A stretch of 64,000 bases of DNA from Atriophallophorus winterbourni. Its lineage: Eukaryota > Platyhelminthes > Trematoda > Plagiorchiida > Microphallidae. Under the pieces are notes generated by a model. It was not told the origin of the DNA. It ran no database searches and saw nothing but the letters and a program-made list of their open reading frames with translations. A program made the translations under genes and the position numbers. Positions within the stretch are counted from its first letter, which is position 1. Every line of letters begins with the position of its first letter. The stretch covers positions 1 to 64,000 of the forward strand of contig JACCGJ010013524.1 of NCBI GenBank assembly GCA_013407085.1, written 5' to 3'. This document shows, one piece after another, positions 55,930-64,000 of the stretch.

Positions 55930-56925
55930 ATGTCGCGTGATAATCACGGCATACTGCAGCATGGAAGAAATAACGTAAATGAATATGTCACACAATGACG
56001 TGACGTAGAATTTTGATAATTGAGGTATCCTGATGACTGTTGTGAGTAATTAAATGGAATACATGACCATGGCTGCAAACTGTTAGAGACTTTAAACTGT
56101 GGCATATTCTGTGGTATAAATGTGAATAATCTACATTTTGTTACGACAAACACACTATTTTTGTCGTTCGATTCGGATTAGCTTCAAGGTACCGAAATAA
56201 ACGGTGCAAAAAATAACGTGTTCATATTTCACACCACGGATGCTGTCAGCCATCAAATGTCAAGTGATGTTCCGACATTTTCATTCCATCAAAACAGCTT
56301 CGCACGCAATGTTGAATGAAATAATCATTATGACATTGTCGGAGAAATGTTTTCGATCATGTAAAATGGCATTTGATGCATTTAAACAAACAATACGAAA
56401 ATTCGATTGTAATGATGCGAAGACCGTTTGATGAGGGGTCTCATTACCTGCGAAGGGTGTAACATATAAAAAGCGTTTGTGGCTGAAATCATTTAACAGA
56501 AGATTAACTCTTCTACAAGTTAACTGGAAATGTGTGCCGCAGTTCTAGCCGTGCGTCGACACGTACGTTTGATGAGGATAGCATATTTCTGCTAAGTGGC
56601 TGGCGGTCAGCTACTAACACGGAAGAGTGGCTTGAAAATGCTCACGTCCGGTTTAGCTAGGGTTGGACGAGCGCGCTTGCCTGGATGGGGTGCAAGAGTA
56701 GGTGAGAGTGTATGGCTCCACACATTGGCAATGAACCGACATCAATGGAAAAAGTGCATCAACTCTATTACTCCCTGACATTTTCCTGTTGTTCAAAAAC
56801 TTTATTAAAAAAATTCAAAAAATGATGTGTGTAAATGGACAAAATGTTCCCCTCTCACCGTTTCTTTTCTCACTGTTTCTACCCGATTTGTACCCGTACT
56901 CGCTTTGTACATTTCATTGAACGGC
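55930..56925. other. Intergenic, no gene recognised
   Basis: No supportable gene. A GC-richer patch at 56590-56720 encodes no known motif. Confidence 0.45.
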
Positions 56926-56929
56926 ACCA

Positions 56930-57180
56930 TATCTGTATCAGATTGTACATATATATATAAGTGTGTTCTGGGTGAATGGTACTGCTCTGTAGATTCGGTA
57001 AATTGAAGTCACCCATAAGTAAAAGACACAAGTGAATATGGAAGTAAATATGCGAATTCTGTTGAGTAGGGCCAGAATGTAGGTTTCCTGTGCATACGGC
57101 GTGTGATATACTACTCCCAAAACACAGTCTTCGCCGTTAGCTAATCGGAGTGAGCGTGTTAATTTAGCGTAGATATGCAT
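56930..57180 (-). pseudogene. Decayed CR1-type endonuclease fragment
   Basis: The - strand reads LANGEDCVLGVVYHTPYAQE and TYILALLNRI, the endonuclease block that normally reads IYRPP. After a frameshift LLMGDFNLPNL follows, the catalytic GDFN motif. No RT is attached. Both edges are undefined. Confidence 0.7.
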
Positions 57181-58375
57181 AATTTGATATTTTTACAGAT
57201 GTAAGAATATATATTTTCTAAACATCATTGTTCAAAACAAAAACAAGCGAAAAAATCAATACTGCAGTACTTAAGCATTGGTGTGTTTGACCTCTAGTGA
57301 GCACACCTTATGAACGGGCGGTCGCACGGTTACTGCTGTCCAACAAGGGTGCCCAAATTGTCCATTTTCATTCAAGTTTTGTAATTGAAGTTATAATAGA
57401 TGCGCAAAATGCAGGTCCGATTGACACTGGTCTGGGATAAGAAACTTTTTGATTAAGAATAACTTGGCGACTTAGTCCTCTTCTTCCATTTTTACACAGA
57501 TGCTCGGACAACTTTAGACCATTCTTCGGTACGCGATGTGCACTTTCCAAGTGCAACGTTTTGTTACAGGATATTGATCTCACCAAAATTGCGCTAAGCC
57601 TCGATAAGAAAAGAACTTCTGATTGTTAAATGTTTTATCTATTTGGTATTTGCATTACAAAGAACGCGTGTTTATATAAGGAGATTTCAGCTTGCCTTTT
57701 CAAAGCTACGGTTTAATTTCGTATCTTGTGTCGATTGAACTCAACCGCACTTGTAACCAACAAAATATCTAAGTGCCTGCGTGGAACACAGAGCGAGGAG
57801 TGTCATTTGATCATGCTCTCGCTAGTATATCATCACATTTATCAGCTGCAATTGCTGTTGCTGTTGGTAACTGTCAACGTCGACATAGCATTAGCGCATG
57901 CTTATATCAGTTCTTCACACCACCTCTTATGACCGATTTGGCAGTGACAATCTCTCCCGGAACGCACACATGGATATCCAATACGCGGTAGTATCGTGGT
58001 CGTTGATATTACACCAACTTTATTTGGGATTACTTCCATTAGCATCAAAATGACGTGTTTTATGCACGTTCTTTCTATCTCGTAGGACGAATAAACGAAG
58101 TCTTCGTATCTCGTTTACAGGTGCAACTGTATCACAAATGCGACCTACCCAAAGGTCGTTTTTCTAAATCCAACCATCATAGTATGGATCTGTGAAAACA
58201 CGACCGTTTTCCGTCGTATAATCATCCCTCAGCCTGTAAAGGCAACGATTTTGCAGTCAAGCGAATATTCTTCGAAGGATATATTTGAATAGCACAAAGC
58301 GGGTGCAACATTCTGTCTAATAACGTGTTATAAAGGGGAGTGTTATAATACCTTATACATAATTTTGTTTACTAT
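57181..58375. other. Intergenic, no gene recognised
   Basis: No supportable gene. The two overlapping + strand frames near 57726-57991 are in different phases and share no motif with a known family. Confidence 0.45.
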
Positions 58376-58379
58376 TTAC

Positions 58380-58560
58380 ATTGTGATGCTCACATCCCCA
58401 TCCCTTACACACCACTACCGGTTTCTGGCTGTTTGCCCTTATCAGGTGAACACAGTAAGATCAGGTTCAGTGAGCCTTGAAACAGCAGTGAAGTGGTAAA
58501 CAATGATATACTTGCATGACACTGTTCAATAGGGTTCTTACAAAGAACCACGATGTTTCT
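58380..58560 (-). ncRNA. Hammerhead-like motif, repeat B subtype 2
   Basis: On the - strand CTGATAA (58445-58439; consensus CTGANGA), GGGC-AAACA-GCCA, GAAAC (58425-58421), then ACCGGTAGTGGT. GGC/GCC pairing is kept. The upstream block TTTCAAGGCTCACTGAACCT is shared with the + strand copy at 33.0 kb, as is the downstream GGGATGGGGATGTGAGC. G8 of the core is mutated to A, so it is inactive if ever functional. Confidence 0.5.
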
Positions 58561-59836
58561 TATTTGTCTGGTTGCATACGCACATTTTGTGTCAGACGCG
58601 AAACCAAGTCATTACTGCATAATGATGGAAATTCGTTCAGTTTAAAAATATTTCACCAAATTTTTCACTACACAACATTACTATTAGTCTGCTCACACAA
58701 AAATTTCTCGACATTATTTTTAAAAGCCTTATTCAAAAAATCTAACATATCTTAGCAACAAAATTTTAAAGGCAGAAATTGGCATGAGATGTAATTGATT
58801 TATTGATTAAGATGAAAATAATTTAAAAACCAATAAAAAAATTTCTTTTAAAATACGTCAACATGACACCAGCTACCGTGGAATCATAAAATGTCCTTGA
58901 TTGGGAATAAATGGGTAGACGCCGAGATCAAGAATTTGACACACGGAACTGCGACAAATTCAACTCTGTCCAAAAATCGGAACAGTCGAATGGTTCGCTA
59001 ACTTGCTTGAGTTGTTTCCGAAACCAATGCTGGTCGGCGGTGTGCGCAGTAGCTTCCGTAGTTAATAGCCCAAGAATTTATTCATGGGATGCAAAGTAAT
59101 CATATAATCCTTCATCGTGAACCGCATGTACCAAGTTTATCATTAAACCCGGAGAACAAAATCGAACACGCAAGCGTTCATTTGAACTAGTTATAACACT
59201 TTCTTACGCTGGATTTGTCTCACTTGTAAGAAATCGCGCTATCTGAATCTGGGACAACGCACTTTGTGATAGTACCCCGTTATGCTTCTTACAGAAAACG
59301 ATTTTGACATCTGGGTCTCTCCAACTTGTTCCAAAGGCGGATACGCCAAGAGATTACCCATCATATTTTCCCCTTCAAAGGACCTCATTCTTAGACTCTT
59401 GCTTCAAGAGTGTACTTGGAAAGTGACATTCTTCCTTACTAAATATCATGCACTAACTAAACGTTCCAAATTTTTACCGTACATTTTACTTTGATTTAGA
59501 ATAATCTCCATCAACATGGGATTAACTCTCTATACATGGCGATATTCGACCCGAAATAGCATTTTTGATGTGATTTTAGACCATTTACTTGTGTTTCCCG
59601 TTAAATGCAATTATGTAGTTTATTTTTATCAGTACGCTAATCCTGTGGTGTTGCTTAGATTCACCGTGGATCAATGAATCCTTGAATTCTGGTGCAAGTT
59701 CTACGTTGAGATTAGATGTATGTATGCTTAAACAATCATTGTATGATTTTTTTCGTCAATCTCTCAGATGCATTGTCTGTATACATTTCTTCATGTAGTA
59801 GAAATGGTTAAACAAATTGCTTTTCCATCATGAGAT
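58561..59836. other. Intergenic, no gene recognised
   Basis: AT-rich, no supportable gene. The frames at 58911-59099 and 59282-59494 are not recognised. Confidence 0.45.
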
Positions 59837-60103
59837 TTGCATGTTGTGCGGAATTCAGCAGCAATGAATGCTAATCACGAACTATCGGATGAAACGCCAA
59901 ATAGCACCACCCGGCACAACACAGGAGTAAAGGACGTCAACACGCCCGATGACTCCCACCGAGAACCCGTCATATTTCGGGTTCTGGAAGAATTGCATGA
60001 GAACGTTTCAAGCGACAACACTGATGGACATCATCAAACCGTTGTCAGGCGATATGCATTTGGTGAAGTTCGGTCATTTGAGCTCAGCATGGTGTGCGCT
60101 TGA
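59837..60103 (+). CDS. Unrecognised 88-residue frame before repeat C
   Basis: The first ATG in frame is near 59864. The translation is hydrophilic (NHELSDETPNSTTRHNTGVK, then DVNTPDDSHREPVIFRVLEE) with GC-richer codons than its surroundings. It ends 40-50 bases before repeat C copy 4. It could be the 3' end of a polyprotein of the LTR element that repeat C belongs to. No motif confirms this, and it may be chance. Confidence 0.3.
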   Translation: MHVVRNSAAMNANHELSDETPNSTTRHNTGVKDVNTPDDSHREPVIFRVLEELHENVSSDNTDGHHQTVVRRYAFGEVRSFELSMVCA

Positions 60104-60144
60104 GTTGAACCGAAAGTGACCCGAATTCGATTTACGAATAAGAT

Positions 60145-60420
60145 CCAAGTGACAATCGGGACGGACGTGTTGCAGTGACGTGTTTTATGCTTGTCACGTG
60201 CGTAATAAATGCTTTCGACCAATTCGAGTTCTCTCGACTGTGGGATTCGCGGGTGGTTGCTATTAGTGTTAAGCCGGTTGACCTCAGGAGTGAATCGGGG
60301 GTGATCGACCAGTAGGGGTGAAACGTTGAGGGGTCACGTGATTAGTGGTTGAGTGAGTGCAATCGAAGCGTGTGCAGATAACGCGATGGATGTTAAAACA
60401 GGATATGCGATTTGGCCCTG
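60145..60420 (+). repeat. Repeat C (LTR-like), copy 4
   Basis: GTGCGTAATAAATGCTTTCG and GTGGGATTCGCGGGTGGTTG match copies 1 and 2. AATAAA is kept. The following GACCTCAGG...GTGAAACG order is shared with copy 2. The sequence is GC-richer than its flanks. Confidence 0.6.
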
Positions 60421-60544
60421 ATTTACCTCAAGTAAGTCGTCCACTCTTACTATCTGACCACATGAAGTTTGTTTATAAATGATATTTAACTCTGAAAACA
60501 CACACTCGAACTAGCGCATGTGATTGTTTTGCATGGTAGATAAA

Positions 60545-60620
60545 AGCCAAATGATTAAAGGTAATTCAAGGTTTTTAATGGTCTAAAAGCAACAAGCTGA
60601 ACAACAACCATAGGATTGTA
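60545..60620 (-). mobile_element. Diverged CR1 family C 3' tail
   Basis: TTCAAGGTTTTTAATGGTCT and a following AACAACAACCATAGGAT resemble the tail at 29.40-29.45 kb (TTCAAAGTTGTAATGGTCTA, then AACAATAACCATGAGAT). No coding remnant is seen beside it. Confidence 0.55.
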
Positions 60621-61455
60621 AAAAATGAAATGTAAGTGTATAAATGGAATCAACGAGCTTTAAAAATGTTAATAATCTATAAATCAAAAGCATGATTTCT
60701 TATACCGCTACCTTGTACTGAAACCGGATATATTCCTAAGACCTGTACCCTAACTGCCATCAGTAGCGGGTATTTGAGCTATGCAGTAGTATTATAATAA
60801 AACACAGAGGGCCTGGTTGTACTATTCCAGTGAGGCCGCTGATATATCGTCATTGGCATGGTGAACTTTAGCTTCAGACGCGAACTAAACCAAGTCCAGC
60901 ACTGAGGAAAGTTTAAAATATTTTATAATGCTCCTAGGAGGGTGTGATGGTGAAAATTTAATGAAAGCTATATTTGACAAATCAGTGATAAATGAATGTT
61001 CAAAACCAGATCGGTAGCACACAACTGATAATGTTACTCACTTATAAGTACCAAAAGAACAAGATCAGTCAGGGTGTGTTTGTGTGCGCATTCGGAAATG
61101 CCTGTATATACGGATAATAAGGATTAAAATTTATAACAGGTATCACAGAATTCCGACACTACACGCTCGATTTCTATTTTAACCACACATCGAATGTACA
61201 CATATAAATCAGCTCACTCAAATTCCGATAAAGCGTCGTGTAAGTGAGCGATATTGACGATAATTGTTTGTTAACCGATGATCCCTAAACACAAAATTGT
61301 ATCTATTACTTCCCCAGAGCTCATTAGTCATAAATTCCGAACGATTTCGGCCGTTTTTCTGCATTCGATAGCTCAGCACACAAGATCTCGTCTGGGCTAC
61401 CGCAGAAAAATATCTATGTATCAAGGGGTCGTGTAACCTCAAGCCAGGACATCAC
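60621..61455. other. Intergenic, no gene recognised
   Basis: AT-rich; the - strand frame 61218-61442 is unrecognised. Confidence 0.45.
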
Positions 61456-61459
61456 TGAC

Positions 61460-62110
61460 GAACTGTGTACAATAATGCCTGCCGCATCTTGGGTCTGCTA
61501 AAAAGGATATTCAGGTGTTTCACGTCAGAACACCATACTAAGGTCAATTAATACGTATGTGATTCCGGTTATGGAATATTGGATCCAAGCTTAGGCGGTA
61601 TTGACCGCGTAACGATATTGATCTACTTGACAGGATTTCTCATCGTGTGACAAAGTTGATCTCATGTTACAGCAATGCGACTTTCCAAGAGTGAATGTCA
61701 GAAATAAAGCTACATGATTTTACCCAACGATGGATACGGATTGACCTCCTGTTGGCGCTTAAACTTATGCACACTGAAAATCCTCCACTAAAATACTTAG
61801 TAAAGCCCAATGACCTTACTCGAACACGAAAACATTTAAATGGCCGCTTTCTCAATTGAATATTCGTCATAATTATTTCTCGCTCAGAATTTGTTTCAAG
61901 TGGAACATCTTGCCCGAAGTAATCAAACACTCGGAATCATGTGAGGTTTTCGCTTCAAAATTCGATGAGTTTATGACGAACCATGCGGTTTGTGACTGTC
62001 CTTATTAATTTTTGGACGATTTTATATTTTTACTCTCTATATCTCGTTATCCTGTGGTTATTGGTAAGCTTACTGCTTTTTCTACCATACAACATGGTGA
62101 GTTCTGATGC
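61460..62110 (+). pseudogene. Decayed CR1-type ORF2 thumb to 3' tail
   Basis: The + strand begins TVYNNACRILGLLKRIFRCF, corresponding to the NLGLLKRVLGSFD block of family A, then after frameshifts a TYVIPVMEYWIQA block (family RPHVEYAIPAW). Towards the end FVWNIL-like and FASKFDEF-like blocks fit the C-terminal WNSLP...FK..LD region. The 3' end (CTGTGGTTATTGGTAAGCTT, 62052-62071) resembles family C 3' UTR. Many stops. Confidence 0.62.
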
Positions 62111-64000
62111 AAGTTGTTGTATAATTTATTCACGTTTTTCGTAATGCCATTCCACGAATATGAGGTATGGAATGTAGCCTACACGACTTATACCAGTTCA
62201 ATTACGAGTAATTAATATATATCTATATATGTGCGCAATTCAAGTAAAATATTCTATAAATCCCGGTGATATTTACTCAGGGATCAAATTTTTTGTGTAC
62301 GTTAAATTAAATAAACATTCTTCAATGTTCCATGATATCTGTGCATTTATCCATTTCTAAAAATTGACAGTTATTAATTTTACGGCGGAAATTAAGGTTA
62401 ACAATTTTTTACAACGTCAAATATGGTACCTAATGGTGGGCTTTATCGACTAAAAGACACATACGTGATGCATCGTAGTACAATTTTCGGACCAAATGCA
62501 ATTTACCATTTTGAATTATTAATCTCTTGCGACCGATAAATCACAAGAGAACGACTTAATTGTAATTGCACAAATGACTTTAATGTTCGAGGCTATAAAA
62601 TTACGAATGTGGGTAGATCAAACAGTGGATTAATGGCAATTTAGTCGTGGCACTGAACTAGAGAAATTAGCAAAATAAAGAAATGAGTGCGTTACCAAGT
62701 AAATCATAACTGAATCGGAGGCCTGGATATGGTAAGTTAAACGTTGCCGAATGTCAATGAGATCTGAACCAATCTATCATTTGAGCAAATTTGTGCACAC
62801 TTTAGAGCACTCACTAAATTCCGCTTACAATCGAAAGCTTTAATGCAATCTGATATCTAATTATTTGTCTATATCAAAGGCGGAATTCCGAAAGTGTCTA
62901 CTTGTGTGCAAGGTATAATTTTGGGCATTTTAAACAGGAACATTTCCTTTGATGATGAAAAAGAATAGATAAACCGTAGACTTGAATATCCAAATCGGTG
63001 TATCACATAGATCCAGGAAGATGGTTGCTCGCATATTATTCCATTCAGCTTGTGGATGAATTCCAAAAATAATCATGTGCTGAGCGATTTGTACGATAAA
63101 GTATAAATGACGAGACGTTGTGCTCGCACAAATACTAATCGTGGTTTCTCTTTTCCTGTAAAATATATTGTAACGTTTACGCTCCAGCGTGACACGTTGT
63201 CATGTTATGTATTGGATTTCTAACATTCCACGCACACGTTAAGTTCTATTCACTTGTGTATGTTTCATTTGAAATGGTATAACTTCAAACATTTCAAATT
63301 TTACAAGTTTACGATTGTTCAAATTTAAACATGACGTTCATATGCAACTTAATATCGATACTGTCCTCACGTGGTCGAGGTTAGTTAACACGATCGGGTG
63401 TATGCCATTATTTATCAGTATCCACTCAATATGTCAGTTTGGTAATGGATTCGAGTTACGCGAATGCATATTTGTGCTGTCACGCATCTCAGGCCGAAAA
63501 GCGCTCACAGACTGAGAAGCGCGTCACTTAATAGCTTATTGTCAAACCACAACCTGAAGAATTTTCTTGAGTTCTAGCTGCCACGCTGACTGTAAACAAA
63601 TGCGAGGTCAAAATAGCAAACATTACTCAGTTATTTTCATACAGAAGACTTTTGATCAGCTATCTAATTTGTATATGGCTGATACGATTAGAACATTTTC
63701 GCTCATGAATATTATGCGCGAAAAGATCAGTTTTCTTGTCACATGAGAGATTTGTGACGGATTTGCCAATCGATAGTCCAGCTTTCTTCCCCAGTTATAG
63801 TAAAAATAGCGCCTTCAACTTTAGAGATGTGTTTGGCCATTCTGCAGTCAATCCATGAGCATGTTCAATTGGATGGGACCTACGAGAACAAGCAAGAATA
63901 TTAGGTAATCCCAGTGAATGAGGTGGCACGCAGCAGATAAATTCGAATGATCCCGATCGATAATTTGATTCGAAGGAAGATTCGCCCATGATGTCATCTA
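62111..64000. other. Intergenic, no gene recognised
   Basis: AT-rich DNA to the window edge. Open frames here (62869-63066, 63315-63515, 63795-63989) have no motif, partner copy or splice context. Confidence 0.5.

Noticed and set aside
1..64000. tRNA, rRNA, CRISPR arrays or bacterial operons
   Set aside because: No cloverleaf, rRNA core, regularly spaced repeats or operon-like gene strings were seen; the window is eukaryotic.

Overview
The window is eukaryotic, AT-rich nuclear DNA packed with retroelements. The reasons are long gene-poor stretches, GT-AG introns, AATAAA signals, CR1-type non-LTR retrotransposons, Penelope-like elements (PLEs), a BEL/Pao LTR element and a pogo/Tigger DNA transposon. 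The element mix and base composition fit a parasitic flatworm, perhaps a schistosome-like fluke. That assignment is inference and nothing here proves it.

Two host genes can be supported. One is a four-exon gene on the + strand (39860-43805). It encodes about 500 residues, every splice phase fits, and I do not recognise the family. The other is a short gene on the - strand (50262-50062) for a heterotrimeric G-protein gamma subunit, with the NPF motif and a C-terminal CaaX box.

Layout. 0.33-4.9 kb: a long, frameshifted CR1-type element (family A, - strand). 5.7-7.4 kb: a decayed CR1 (family B, - strand) split by a 1137-bp pogo/Tigger deletion derivative with TA target duplications. 8.0-9.3 kb: CR1 fragments. 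9.3-13.5 kb: a BEL/Pao element with two ~0.81-kb LTRs and only gag/protease remnants inside. 13.5-13.9 kb: a CR1 endonuclease fragment. 14.7-18.7 kb: a nearly intact family B element. 19.6-19.8 kb: the 3' end of a third non-LTR family. 20.3-21.5 kb: a 5'-truncated family A copy about 1% diverged from the first. 21.5-36 kb: mostly unrecognised AT-rich DNA with CR1 3' fragments and a dispersed hammerhead-like repeat. 36.7-38.8 kb: a rearranged PLE in which reverse transcriptase and GIY-YIG endonuclease now lie on opposite strands, with a CR1 3' end inserted in one inverted arm. 39.8-44.3 kb: the host gene, with a tiny CR1 3' tail in intron 2. 44.4-48.3 kb: CR1 and PLE remnants. 49-50.3 kb: hammerhead-like repeat and the G-gamma gene. 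50.3-64 kb: mostly unrecognised, with LTR-like repeats and CR1 fragments.

The most interesting pattern is a set of short motifs built like a hammerhead ribozyme core (CTGANGA, short hairpin, GAAAC). They recur in repeats beside or resembling the PLEs. In one dispersed family two subtypes show compensatory changes in the predicted helix II, which suggests selection on RNA structure in the parent element. The surviving copies look decayed, and the cleavage site and helix I are not convincing in most.
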